NCBI GenBank assembly: GCA_964514105.1
Contig: CAZEPJ010000006.1
Location: 31,039 to 95,038, forward strand
Direction: 5' to 3'
Origin: CAZEPJ01 sp964514105
Lineage (GTDB): Bacteria; Desulfobacterota; Desulfocorpusculales; Desulfocorpusculum
Length of the DNA: 64,000 nucleotides
The position numbers and the translations under genes are program-made. The notes beneath the pieces were generated by a model that was given only the letters and a program-made list of their open reading frames with translations, made no database searches and was not told where the DNA came from. This document shows, one piece after another, positions 40,441 through 48,998 of this stretch. Positions within the stretch are counted from its first letter, which is position 1; each line of letters starts with the position of its first letter.

Positions 40441-41430
40441 ATGAGGGGGAAGGTGGCGGCGCTGTTCCTTGCGGGAATGCTGGCCTCGGACGATGCGGCC
40501 CTGGGCGAGCCCCAGGTCGAGGAAGTCCTCAGGGCGGTGGTCCGGATCCGGGCCCGGATTCCCCAGGACGCCAGGACCGCGGAAACGCTGGGTGTGGAAC
40601 GGGAGGGAAGCGGTCTGGTCATGGACGGCCAGGGGCACGTCTTGACCATCGGCTATCTCATCCTGGAGGCCGAGGCCATCGAGGTCCTGGGTTCCGACGA
40701 GCGTCCGGTGAAGGGGCGATTCGTGGGATACGACCAGGAGACGGGTCTGGGTCTCCTGCGCGCCGAGGAGCCCCTCGATGTCCGACCCATGAAGGTCGGA
40801 TCGGCCGCAGCCATCGGGCAGGGAGACCCGGTCCTGATGGCGGGCCACGGCGGCATGGAGTCGGTCCAGGGCGCCCGGGTGATCGCCCGAAGGGAGTTCG
40901 CCGGCTATTGGGAGTACCTCCTGGAGGACGCCATCCTGACGAGCCCCCCCCATCCCGGCTTCGGAGGGGCGGCCCTTCTGGACCGGGACGGCGCCCTGGT
41001 GGGCATCGGCGGCTTTCTCACAACGGTCGCGGTCCAGGGCCTGGGGGCCATCCCGGCCAACGTGTCCATCCCCGCGGACGTCCTTCCGGGGGTCCTGGAG
41101 GCCCTCAAGGCCTCGGGCCGGTCCCGCAATCCGCCAAGGCCGTGGCTGGGGATCAACGTGGAGGAGGCCCGCGGACGGGTCTTCGTGACGCGGGTCACGG
41201 GCCAGGGGCCCGCCTGGAAGGCCGGCCTCCAGGTGGACGACCTCATCCTGGCCGTGAGCGGGGCTGCCGTGCAGGGTCTTGCGGACCTCTACCGGAAGCT
41301 CTGGGCCCTGGGAAGCGCGGGAGTCCATGTCCCGCTGACCCTCCTTCGCGGCATGAAGGTCCTGGAGATCACGGTCCCCTCGGAGGACCGCCACGCCTTC
41401 TACATCAGAGCGCCGGGCAAGGCCCTGTGA
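40441..41430 (+). CDS. HtrA-like pseudoprotease with PDZ domain (catalytic triad lost)
   Basis: A 329-residue exported protein with the two-barrel trypsin/S1C fold (about residues 28-220) and a PDZ domain (about 233-315). A hydrophobic signal-like start lies at residues 4-16. All three catalytic positions differ: the His of the TNNHVV-type motif is Tyr72 (LTIGYLI), the Asp is Gly102 (DQETGLGLL), and the Ser of GNSGG is Gly175 (GFGGAAL). It probably binds proteins without cleaving them. The reading frame is intact, so this is not a decaying gene. Confidence 0.82.
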   Translation: MRGKVAALFLAGMLASDDAALGEPQVEEVLRAVVRIRARIPQDARTAETLGVEREGSGLVMDGQGHVLTIGYLILEAEAIEVLGSDERPVKGRFVGYDQETGLGLLRAEEPLDVRPMKVGSAAAIGQGDPVLMAGHGGMESVQGARVIARREFAGYWEYLLEDAILTSPPHPGFGGAALLDRDGALVGIGGFLTTVAVQGLGAIPANVSIPADVLPGVLEALKASGRSRNPPRPWLGINVEEARGRVFVTRVTGQGPAWKAGLQVDDLILAVSGAAVQGLADLYRKLWALGSAGVHVPLTLLRGMKVLEITVPSEDRHAFYIRAPGKAL

Positions 41431-41617
41431 TGGGCCCTTCCCACGGGGCGAGGCATGCGGAAATCTCCGGGGGCTCCCGGCGATCCGTGCAGAGCACGCC
41501 TGTTGTGGCTCGGGCCTTGGCCCGGCAGGAGGCAGCCCTCGATTCTTCCGGTGCCCGTCATCTGTCCGTCGCCCTGACCGGCGCACGCGTCTTCCTGCGC
41601 ATATGGAGCGGCATCCC

Positions 41618-43075
41618 ATGAGAATCCCGGAGAAACCGATCCCCAAAGAGACCCTCATGAAGCGGATCGAGGAGCACGGCCGCGATGACCTGCCCTGGCA
41701 CGACGGACGGACGTGGGGCTACGTGTACGACGCCGGCCCCGCGGCCCGGGAGATCGGCGAGGCCGCATACATCCGATTCCTGGCCGTCAATGCCCTGGAC
41801 TTCACGGTGTACCCGAGCGCCATGCGTTTCGAAAACGAGCTGGTGGCCATGGCCGCTGCCCATGCCGGGGGCGGCCAGGACACTGTAGGCAGCTTCACCA
41901 GCGGCGGCACCGAGAGCATCCTTCTGGCCGTGAAGGCCGCCCGCGACTGGGCCCGGTTCACAAGGCCGGAGATCAAGACCCCCGAGATGATCCTCCCCAT
42001 CACCGGCCATGCGGCGTTCCACAAGGCGGCCCGATACTTCGACGTGAAGCTGGTGCCCGCGGATGTGGATCCCAGGACCTTTCGGGCCGATCCCGAGGCG
42101 GTCCGCCGGGCCGTCACCGGCAACACCATCATGATCGTGGGATCGGCTCCCTCGTACCCCCACGGCGTGGTGGACCCCATTGCGGAGCTGGGGAAGATCG
42201 CCCTGCAGCACGGTTTGTGGCTCCACTGCGACGCCTGCGTGGGGGGAGTTCTCATTCCCTACTTCCGGCGGCTTGGGGCGTCAATCCCGCCCTGCGACCT
42301 GTCCGTGCCCGGCGTCAGCTCCCTGTCCATGGACCTCCACAAGTACGGGTACACCCCCAAGGGGGCCTCGGTGATCCTGTACCGGAACCGGGACCTGCGG
42401 CGGTTCCAGCTCTTTGCCTGCGCAAGCTGGCCCGGGTACACGATGGTCAACAGCACCGTCCAGAGCAGCAAGACCGTGGGCCCCATGGCCGCGGCCTGGG
42501 CCGTGGTCAACCACCTGGGCGACGAGGGATACCTGGAGATCGCCAGGCGCTCGCGCGAGGCCACCGGGAAGCTGGTGGCGGGCATCGAGGCCATCGAGGG
42601 GCTTCGCCTCATGGCTCGGCCGGACCTGTGCATGCTCTCCTTCACGTCGGATGCCGTGAGCGTGTTCCACATCATCGACGAGATGCGAAGGCGGAACTGG
42701 TATATCCAGCCCCAGTTCGCCTTCGGGCCCTCCCGGGAGAACATCCACCTGTCCGTGGGCGCCTCCAACAGCCGCTGGGTGGACGACTTCCTGGCTGACC
42801 TGAGGGTTTGCACCGCGAAGGCCGCCCGCATGCCCTGGGGACAGTACGCGGCCATGGCGGCCGAGGTCCTGGCGTCGCCCGGGACCGGGGCCGACCCGGT
42901 GGGGGCCTTCCACCGGCTCATGGAGGCGGCGGGATTCCGGGAGGGGGTCATGCCCGAGCGTTGGGCCCCGGTCAACGAGATCCTCAACGCCCTGCCCCCC
43001 GCCCTGCGGGAGTTCGCCCTCACGGAGTTCCTCAACGACGTCTTCCGGCTTCAGGGCCCAGGGGCACCCGTTTGA
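41618..43075 (+). CDS. PLP-dependent decarboxylase/lyase of the sphingosine-1-phosphate lyase-like group
   Basis: A 485-residue fold-type I PLP enzyme of the group II decarboxylase superfamily. GSFTSGGTESILLAVKAARD binds the phosphate, HCDACVGG carries the cofactor Asp, and Lys242 in MDLHKYGYTPKGASVILYR is the Schiff-base lysine. The HKYGYxPKG form is typical of sphingosine-1-phosphate lyase and archaeal-type L-tyrosine/aspartate decarboxylase relatives; the substrate is not clear. The ATG at 41618 is preferred to one at 41603. Confidence 0.87.
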   Translation: MRIPEKPIPKETLMKRIEEHGRDDLPWHDGRTWGYVYDAGPAAREIGEAAYIRFLAVNALDFTVYPSAMRFENELVAMAAAHAGGGQDTVGSFTSGGTESILLAVKAARDWARFTRPEIKTPEMILPITGHAAFHKAARYFDVKLVPADVDPRTFRADPEAVRRAVTGNTIMIVGSAPSYPHGVVDPIAELGKIALQHGLWLHCDACVGGVLIPYFRRLGASIPPCDLSVPGVSSLSMDLHKYGYTPKGASVILYRNRDLRRFQLFACASWPGYTMVNSTVQSSKTVGPMAAAWAVVNHLGDEGYLEIARRSREATGKLVAGIEAIEGLRLMARPDLCMLSFTSDAVSVFHIIDEMRRRNWYIQPQFAFGPSRENIHLSVGASNSRWVDDFLADLRVCTAKAARMPWGQYAAMAAEVLASPGTGADPVGAFHRLMEAAGFREGVMPERWAPVNEILNALPPALREFALTEFLNDVFRLQGPGAPV

Positions 43076-43204
43076 GGATCGGGGGCGCCGGGCCGACCGT
43101 CAGCACGCTGCGGCCCGACGGGGCCTGTTGGATTGGGCCGGGGTATGGTAGACTCTGGCTGGAATGGCACAGACACGTGACGGGACAGGGGATGGAGGAG
43201 CCCC

Positions 43205-43537
43205 ATGCGCGGGAAGAAGCGGCTTCGCAAGAAGCGATGCATCGGGGAGTTCCGGGAGATGGGATTCCGGGTGCGTTTCCGGTTCGCCGAGGCATGCCCC
43301 GAGGCCGAGCGCAACTCCCTCCTGGATGACTTTGTGCTCCACGCGGTCAAGGCCAACCGCATGATGTTCGCGGGGGCCGCAAGCAGCGATCGCTGGGAGG
43401 GATTCCTGGTCCTGGACGCTCGCCGTGGCTCGGTCACAGAGAAACAGCGGGCTGAGGTGGAGGCCTGGTTTCGGGGAAAGGGCCAATTGGAGGAGGTCGA
43501 GGTGGGCCCCCTCATCGATGCCTGGTACGGGGAGTGA
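43205..43537 (+). CDS. yggL: YggL-family (DUF469) 50S ribosome-associated protein
   Basis: A 110-residue basic protein. KKRLRKKRCIGEFREMGFRV is the conserved YggL opening, with the C-terminal GPLIDAWYGE also matching the family. Escherichia coli YggL binds the 50S subunit. Length agrees (about 108). GATGGAGGAG upstream of the ATG, although GGAGG is slightly far. Confidence 0.88.
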   Translation: MRGKKRLRKKRCIGEFREMGFRVRFRFAEACPEAERNSLLDDFVLHAVKANRMMFAGAASSDRWEGFLVLDARRGSVTEKQRAEVEAWFRGKGQLEEVEVGPLIDAWYGE

Positions 43538-43588
43538 GGGGTCAGGCCGTGGAATCGGATTGACCCTGGGGCCTGGGAGGGCTGCCCC

Positions 43589-43888
43589 TCACGGGGTGAG
43601 GGTCCCCACGCAACAGGGGTCGTGAAGGTCCTTCCCCATGCGGATGACGGCCACTTCGCCGGGGTCGTTGCCCTCCTGACCCTCCCGAGGAGCGGTGGGG
43701 ACAGGAAGGCGTCGCCATCCGAAGATCTGTGCCTCCAGCTGCTCCCGCATGCGGCGCGCGCATTCAGTCACGGCACATCCTCGGGAGAAGCCCGTTTCCC
43801 AGCACAGATCGCACTCCGTGTCGGGAAGTTGCTCGAAGTGAGGGGCCACCTTTCCCCTCACCACCAGCATGCGCCTCACCTCGGCCAT
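43589..43888 (-). CDS. Small Cys-containing protein, unrecognised
   Basis: A 99-residue open frame with a strong ribosome site (GGGGAGGGTGGGAG) before an ATG at 43888. It carries CDLCWETGFSRGCAVTEC (Cys at about 26, 29, 38, 43), which could bind a metal, and a second Cys pair near the C terminus. I do not recognise the family. The gene is convergent with yggL, and 51 bp separates the stop codons. Coding status is moderately supported only. Confidence 0.5.
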   Translation of the reverse strand: MAEVRRMLVVRGKVAPHFEQLPDTECDLCWETGFSRGCAVTECARRMREQLEAQIFGWRRLPVPTAPREGQEGNDPGEVAVIRMGKDLHDPCCVGTLTP

Positions 43889-44025
43889 CTCCCACCCTCC
43901 CCATTGGCATGGCTATCCTAACGCCGGCATCCGGATGTGGCAAGATCCAAGGACCTTGATCGAGCGTTGCCGTGGCGTTGGGGGCGTGACATGCGGGATA
44001 TTCGTCTCAAACGCCCACAAGAGGG

Positions 44026-44056
44026 TTGACAGGGCGGGGGCCTGGACCGGAATAAT
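44026..44056 (+). promoter_or_regulatory. Promoter candidate for the threonine dehydratase-like gene
   Basis: TTGACA (44026-44031) and AATAAT (44051-44056) with a 19-bp spacer, slightly long. The start site would be near 44063, giving a leader of about 134 nt. Confidence 0.45.
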
Positions 44057-44120
44057 GGGCTGGGTGGTCCGGCTGCGCCAATTGCTCGCATCGGCGTCGC
44101 CCGGAGGCCCCTGCGGCCCA

Positions 44121-44140
44121 CCTGCCCGAAACCGGGCAGG
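44121..44140 (+). promoter_or_regulatory. Leader hairpin upstream of the threonine dehydratase-like gene
   Basis: CCTGCCCG pairs perfectly with CGGGCAGG around a four-base AAAC loop, followed by CCTCTTTCG. It lies in the predicted leader, 57 nt before the ATG. The U-run is weak, so it may be an attenuator or just a stable leader structure. Confidence 0.4.
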
Positions 44141-44196
44141 CCTCTTTCGCGCGCCGCCCGGACGACTGGAAGCCCAAGTCCGGAGGAACGGACCCC

Positions 44197-45147
44197 ATGG
44201 AAGCCCCGACGATTGGGGAGATCCTGGATGCGGCCGGGCGCATCCGGCCGCTCATCCATCGCACGCCCGTGCTGACGTGCCGCAGCCTCGATGGCCTGTG
44301 CGGGGCGAGGCTCTTTTTCAAGTGCGAGAACTTCCAGAAGGTGGGAGCCTTCAAGATCCGGGGGGCGGCCAACGCCGTCCTCTCCCTCTCCGACGGGGAG
44401 GCCGGCCGAGGCGTGGCCACCCACTCCTCGGGGAACCACGCCGCGGCCCTGGCCCAGGCGGCGCGCTGGCGGGGCATCCCGGCCCATGTGGTCATGCCCG
44501 CCAACTCCCCCAGGGTCAAGCGGGAGGCCGTTGCCGGGTACGGGGCCGAGATCACCCTGTGCGAGCCCACCCTGGAGGCCCGCGAATCCACCCTGGCCGA
44601 GGTGGTCGCGCGCACCGGGGCCCACTTCGTGCACCCGTACAACGACCCGCGGGTCGTGGCGGGCCAGGCAAGCGCGGCCCTGGAACTGCTGGAGGATGTC
44701 CCGAACCTGGACGCCATCCTGGCCCCGGTGGGAGGCGGCGGCCTCCTCAGCGGCACGGCCCTGGCCGCGGCGGCCGTGGCCCCCCGGGTCAAGGTGATGG
44801 GCGCCGAGCCCCAGGCGGCCGACGACGCCTTTCGCTCCCTCCAGGCCGGACGCATCATCCCCGTGGGCAAGACCGAGACGGTGGCCGACGGCCTCCGGAC
44901 GTCGCTGGGCGAGCTGACCTTCGCCGTCATCTCCCGCCACGTGGAGGGGATCATCACCGTGGACGAGGCGGCCATCCTCCGGGCCATGCGCCACATCTGG
45001 GAGCGCATGAAGATCGTGGTGGAACCCTCGGCCGCCGTGCCACTGGCCGCGGTCATGACCCACGGAGAGCGCCTCGCCGGCCTTGGCGTGGGGATCATCC
45101 TCTCGGGGGGAAACGTGGATCTGGACGCCCTCAGGTGGGCGCCCTAG
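44197..45147 (+). CDS. Threonine/serine dehydratase-like PLP enzyme (catabolic, no ACT domain)
   Basis: A 316-residue fold-type II PLP enzyme. The PLP lysine is Lys53 in AFKIRGAANA, with HSSGNHAAALAQAA after it and the phosphate-binding PVGGGGLLSGTAL loop. No C-terminal regulatory domain, so it is like catabolic TdcB, L-serine dehydratase or serine racemase. Reactions likely are deamination of Thr or Ser to 2-oxo acids. It has its own promoter and leader hairpin. Its 3' end overlaps the remnant of a degraded locus by a few bases. Confidence 0.88.
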   Translation: MEAPTIGEILDAAGRIRPLIHRTPVLTCRSLDGLCGARLFFKCENFQKVGAFKIRGAANAVLSLSDGEAGRGVATHSSGNHAAALAQAARWRGIPAHVVMPANSPRVKREAVAGYGAEITLCEPTLEARESTLAEVVARTGAHFVHPYNDPRVVAGQASAALELLEDVPNLDAILAPVGGGGLLSGTALAAAAVAPRVKVMGAEPQAADDAFRSLQAGRIIPVGKTETVADGLRTSLGELTFAVISRHVEGIITVDEAAILRAMRHIWERMKIVVEPSAAVPLAAVMTHGERLAGLGVGIILSGGNVDLDALRWAP

Positions 45148-45600
45148 CACCCCTGGGGCAGGGAGACACCCGATCGAATCTCATCGACCCTCTCGACGAA
45201 CGGTTCCTCGAGATCCCGACTGAACTCTCCCAGCCACCGGAGGATGTAAGCCAAATGCAGCTCGGGGCGTCTCAACATCCGCTCCCCGCGTCCGCCAGAT
45301 CCCGGGGGCGGCCGGCCGGCAACTCGGGAGCATGGCCTGAGCGCCGATGACCAGATTCGGGATGCCCTCCTCATCCAGCGCCAGGGCGATCCTCTCCATG
45401 AGGCCCTCGAACGTTGATCCCCCTGGCCAGCCGGATGTCGTCCTCGATCCCCCCCGGCGGGTTCTCGAGGGAAAGACCCCGAGAGACCGAGCCTCGGCGA
45501 AGAGGGCCTCGAAGACCCTGAGGTCTTGGAGATAGTCTGCCGGCTGTCCCCGCCGGAGCCGATCTCCCCAGTCGCTGAACCGCTCCCATCTCCCCTTCAT
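45144..45600 (-). pseudogene. Decayed nucleotidyltransferase-type two-gene locus
   Basis: Fragments in three frames read, in order, like a small protein plus a nucleotidyltransferase gene. The ATG at 45600 opens MKGRWERFSDWGDRLRRGQP, then the coding pattern shifts frame (GIEDDIRLARGINV continues in another frame). Next comes FEGLMERIALALDEEGIPNL without a start codon, then a jump over the missing catalytic centre to LAYILRWLGEFSRDLEEPF in a third frame. Intact relatives known to me have a short partner gene followed by an AbiEii- or DUF6036-like nucleotidyltransferase. The nucleotide-binding core is not present, so it is inactive. Confidence 0.7.
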
Positions 45601-45634
45601 GAAGCCGTGCCCCCGGCGTTCCCCCACGCCGGAT

Positions 45635-46363
45635 TCACCAGCGCGCCGCCAGCACCACGAGCATGGCGGTCTCCGTGACCTCCCCCAGGGCCCCTAGCAT
45701 ATCCCCGGTGACGCATCCCATGCGCGAGGCGTACAACACCATGGTGGCGCCCAGGGCCGCCCCGAAGGCCACGTTCAGGAGGGCGAACTCCGGCCATCCC
45801 GTCAGCAGCGAGCATCCCCCCAGGATCCCCGCCCACCAGATCCAGTGGAAGCGGTCGGCCGGGTCGAACAGCCCGTGGCCCAGGCCGCCCTCCCCCCGTC
45901 CGTAAGGCAGGAGGCGCATGCCGATGATCATGGCCAGCCGGCCGTACGCGGGCACCAAGATGAGCACCGCCCAGCGCGCCTCCCCCGCGGTCTCCCATAG
46001 GGCCAACCCCCTGAGCCCCAGAGCCGCGCACACGGCCAGCACCCCCCACGTGCCCGTGCGGCTGTCCCGCATGATGCGCAGGGCCTCCTCCCGGCTGCGA
46101 TGGCTCAGGATCCCGTCCGCCGCGTCGGCCAGTCCGTCCAGATGGAGCCCGCCCGTCAGGAATACCAGCAGCAGCACGTCCAGGCCCGCCTGGACCCCGG
46201 GAGGAAAGATGAGGCCCGCCAGGGCGTCGAATCCCGCCCAGAGCGCCCCCAGGAGGAGCCCCACGGCCGGAAACCAGGGGACCATGGCCGCCCCCTGCCA
46301 TCCCCGCCCCCGGGCCACCGGGAGGATGGTGAGAAAACCCAGCGCCCCCAGGAACCCCCTCAT
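45635..46363 (-). CDS. cobS: Adenosylcobinamide-GDP ribazoletransferase
   Basis: A 242-residue integral membrane enzyme that joins adenosylcobinamide-GDP to alpha-ribazole in the last step of cobalamin synthesis. LGFLTILPV at the start and the metal-binding motif LHLDGLADAADGILSH, followed by DSRTGTWGVLA, are diagnostic. GGGGAGGGG precedes the ATG at 46363. It is the last of the cob genes and follows cobT by about 193 bp. Confidence 0.93.
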   Translation of the reverse strand: MRGFLGALGFLTILPVARGRGWQGAAMVPWFPAVGLLLGALWAGFDALAGLIFPPGVQAGLDVLLLVFLTGGLHLDGLADAADGILSHRSREEALRIMRDSRTGTWGVLAVCAALGLRGLALWETAGEARWAVLILVPAYGRLAMIIGMRLLPYGRGEGGLGHGLFDPADRFHWIWWAGILGGCSLLTGWPEFALLNVAFGAALGATMVLYASRMGCVTGDMLGALGEVTETAMLVVLAARW

Positions 46364-46556
46364 GAAGCCCCTCCCCACGTCTCAAACTGGCTGAGCCAGA
46401 TACACCGTCGGTCGTCGGCAGTTCATCGTTCGTCGCAAGATCGGGCAAACACGCGCGAGGCCGACCCCCGCCGGGAGACGCACGTCCCGTGGCGAGGGTC
46501 TTGCCCCCTTGCTCCGCCCCCACTCCGGACTCCCGATCCCCGACTCGCCACTCCCC
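46364..46556. repeat. cobT-cobS gap with a degenerate short-period repeat
   Basis: Positions 46519-46556 read, on the minus strand, as degenerate units around GGGGAGTGGCGAGTCGGG and GATCGGGAGTCCGGAGTG, with a period of about nine bases. It may be the trace of a small intergenic repeat; no coding or promoter signal is visible in the gap. Confidence 0.3.
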
Positions 46557-47624
46557 TCAGGCCTTCCCCGGCACCCCAGCCTCCTCGAAGGTCAGCATCT
46601 CCCGGAAGATGCGCACCGCGCCCTCGATGACCCCCATGGCCAGGGCCCCGCCAGTCCCCTCCCCCAGGCGCATGCCCAGGTCCAGGATGGGCTCCAGCCC
46701 CAGGTGGGCCAGCATGGCCCGGTGGCCCGGCTCCTCGGACCGGTGGCCGGCCAGGACGTAACCCACCGCCGCCGGGCGCAGGGCGTGGGCCACCAGGGCC
46801 CCCGCCGTGGAGATGAGCCCGTCGATGACCACGGGCTTTCGATGGTACGCCCCGGCCAGCACGCACCCCGCGATGCCCCCGATCTCGAAGCCCCCCACCT
46901 TGGCCAGGACGTCGAGACCGTCGGAGGGGTTGGGGCGGTTCACCTCCAGCCCCCTGCGCACGGCGTCCATCTTCCTGAGAAGCCCCTTGTCGTCGACCCC
47001 AGTGCCCCGGCCCACCATCTCCTCCAGGGGCCTCCCGGTGAAGACCACCCCCATGGCTGTGGAGGGAGTGGTGTTCCCGATGCCCATGTCCCCGGTCCCC
47101 AGGATCTGGAGCCCCGCCTCGAAGAGATCCGATGCCACGCGGAATCCCGTGAGGACCGCCTGCTCCGCCTGGGCCCGGGTCATGGCCGGCCCCGTGGCCA
47201 GGTTCTCGGTGCCCCGTCCGACCTTGCGGACCTGGAGACGCCTGCCCCCCTCCAGGGAGGCCGGGTCCAGATCCCCCAGTGTCCCCATGTCCACCACCCA
47301 GACCTCGGCCCCGACGAGCCGCGCCAGGACGTTGATCCCCGCCCCATCCCGCAAGAACGTCCGGACCATCTCCCCCGTGACCTCCTGGGGGTATGCGCTC
47401 ACCCCCTCGGCCACGACGCCGTGGTCCCCGGCCATGACCACCAGCCCCTTTCGCGCCACCGAGGGCTCCAGGCTCCGGGCCATTGCGCAGAGGCACTCCG
47501 CGATCTCGTGGAGCCTCCCCAGGGCCCGGTGGGGCATGAGGAGCTGCGCCGTCCGTTCCCGGGCCTTGCGGCCCCACTGGGGATCCACGGGTTCGATCCC
47601 TGCCAACACATCCCTCAACGTCAT
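46557..47624 (-). CDS. cobT: Nicotinate-nucleotide-dimethylbenzimidazole phosphoribosyltransferase
   Basis: A 355-residue enzyme activating the lower ligand of cobamides to alpha-ribazole phosphate. MAGDHGVVAEGVSAYPQEVT, GDMGIGNTTPSTA and the C-terminal LGEGTGGALAM (carrying the catalytic Glu) are family signatures. GCGGAGGGG precedes the ATG. It follows cobU by 19 bp. Confidence 0.96.
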   Translation of the reverse strand: MTLRDVLAGIEPVDPQWGRKARERTAQLLMPHRALGRLHEIAECLCAMARSLEPSVARKGLVVMAGDHGVVAEGVSAYPQEVTGEMVRTFLRDGAGINVLARLVGAEVWVVDMGTLGDLDPASLEGGRRLQVRKVGRGTENLATGPAMTRAQAEQAVLTGFRVASDLFEAGLQILGTGDMGIGNTTPSTAMGVVFTGRPLEEMVGRGTGVDDKGLLRKMDAVRRGLEVNRPNPSDGLDVLAKVGGFEIGGIAGCVLAGAYHRKPVVIDGLISTAGALVAHALRPAAVGYVLAGHRSEEPGHRAMLAHLGLEPILDLGMRLGEGTGGALAMGVIEGAVRIFREMLTFEEAGVPGKA

Positions 47625-47643
47625 TCTCCCAACCCCTCCGCCG

Positions 47644-48174
47644 TCATTTGACCCGCATGGGCAGCCCGGCCACCATGAGCACCACCTCGTCCGACACCTG
47701 GGCCAACCGCTGGTTCACCGAGCCCGCCAGATCCCGAAAGCGCCGCCCCAGGGGGTGATCGGGCACGACGCCCCATCCCACCTCGTTGGTGACCAGGGCC
47801 ACGGAGCAAGACGCCTCATCCAGGGCGGCCTCCAGCTCCCCGACGCGGCCCAGGATCTCCCCGTCCGAAAGACCGGCCAGCAGGAGGTTGCTCACCCACA
47901 GGGTCACGCAGTCCAGGACCAGCACCGAGGCGCAAGCACCCCGCTGCCGGATCACTGCCGCCGGGGCCATCGGCTCTTCCGCGGTCTGCCAACCCGCCCC
48001 CCGGCCCTCCCGGTGGCGCCTCACCCGGTCGGCCATCTCCCGGTCCAACACCTGGGCCGTGGCCAGAAAAAGGCGAATGGGGGGACGGCCCTCGGCCCAC
48101 TGCTGGGCGAAGCGGCTCTTGCCGCTGCGGCAGCCGCCGGTGATCAGCACGATGGCCTTGCCATCCCCCTTCAT
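47644..48174 (-). CDS. cobU: Adenosylcobinamide kinase/adenosylcobinamide-phosphate guanylyltransferase
   Basis: A 176-residue bifunctional enzyme for cobinamide phosphorylation and GMP addition. P-loop GGCRSGKSRFAQQWAEG near the N terminus, RHREGRGAGWQTAEEP containing the GMP-accepting His region, and VLDCVTLWVSNLL. The ATG overlaps the cbiR stop as ATGA, implying coupled translation. The start at 48174 replaces a longer frame without conserved content. Confidence 0.94.
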   Translation of the reverse strand: MKGDGKAIVLITGGCRSGKSRFAQQWAEGRPPIRLFLATAQVLDREMADRVRRHREGRGAGWQTAEEPMAPAAVIRQRGACASVLVLDCVTLWVSNLLLAGLSDGEILGRVGELEAALDEASCSVALVTNEVGWGVVPDHPLGRRFRDLAGSVNQRLAQVSDEVVLMVAGLPMRVK

Positions 48175-48998
48175 CCCCTGAGCTCCTGCATCTTCCGGAG
48201 GGAGGCCCCGAGCGCCCCGAGGGAGAAGACTTCGATGGAGACCCCCCCCCGGTACGCCGGGAGGACCTCCCGAAGCAGTTCCCATGCCCCCGCCGGAAGC
48301 CCATCGAGCCCCCGGTGGTCCACATCCCCCGCGAGCCCGTGAACATGGATCATAACGGTGTCGGGCAGGAAGCGCTCCAGCTCCCCTTCCAGGTCATGAC
48401 CGTACCGCAAAAGGTGCCCCACGTCCAGACAATAGGGCATGCCCGCGGACTCGGCCACGGGTCGGATCCGCTCCAGGCTGTAGCCCAGATTCTCCAGGGC
48501 CACCCTGGGGGGATCCATGCCCCCAGCCGTCAGTCGTTCCAGGGACCTTTGCACGCGCCCCAACCAGGCGGCCTCGTCCGGATACGGGACGCCGTCAGGG
48601 CCCCTGGGCTCCAGGTGCAGGATGTAAACCGTGGGCTCCAGGGGGAGGGTCCGTTCGTGGAAGCGCAGCACGGTGCCCAGGGAGCCCTGGCGCACGGCCT
48701 CATCCGGGTCGCCCAGGTACACGTCCGTGGGAAGGTGCACATTGTACGTGATCCCCTGATCCCTGGCCAGGGCGTTGAGCTCCCGGACCTCCCCGGGTCC
48801 GGGAAGATTCTCCTCCCGGCCGCTCTCGAACAGCACCAGCTCCACCTCGTCCACCAGCGGCCCAAGGAACCGGACGTTGGGCAGGATGGCGTCGGGGAGG
48901 ATGTAGGAGGTGGTGGCCAGGCGAAAGGGAAACGCACCCTTGAGGCGGGGCATCGACGGGGCCCGGGTATGGGCCTTCGGTGGCATGTTCGTGCTCAT
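48171..48998 (-). CDS. cbiR: Cobamide remodelling hydrolase CbiR-like (TIM-barrel AP-endonuclease superfamily)
   Basis: A 275-residue protein with a xylose-isomerase/AP-endonuclease-type barrel. LATTSYILPDAILPNVRFL, ELVLFESGREENLP, HLPTDVYLGD and the His/Asp-rich YCLDVGHLLRYG and MIHVHGLAGDVDHRGL segments fit CbiR, which removes the lower part of cobamides so that they can be rebuilt. Its position directly before cobU, cobT and cobS supports this. The ATG at 48998 overlaps the preceding permease stop as ATGA; other possible starts lie at residues 5 and 16. Confidence 0.82.
   Translation of the reverse strand: MSTNMPPKAHTRAPSMPRLKGAFPFRLATTSYILPDAILPNVRFLGPLVDEVELVLFESGREENLPGPGEVRELNALARDQGITYNVHLPTDVYLGDPDEAVRQGSLGTVLRFHERTLPLEPTVYILHLEPRGPDGVPYPDEAAWLGRVQRSLERLTAGGMDPPRVALENLGYSLERIRPVAESAGMPYCLDVGHLLRYGHDLEGELERFLPDTVMIHVHGLAGDVDHRGLDGLPAGAWELLREVLPAYRGGVSIEVFSLGALGASLRKMQELRG

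Larger units (their letters stand above)
43889..44196. other. 308-bp intergenic region with the threonine dehydratase leader
   Basis: No gene is seen. The region carries the promoter and the leader hairpin listed separately; 43889-44020 shows nothing further. Confidence 0.5.
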
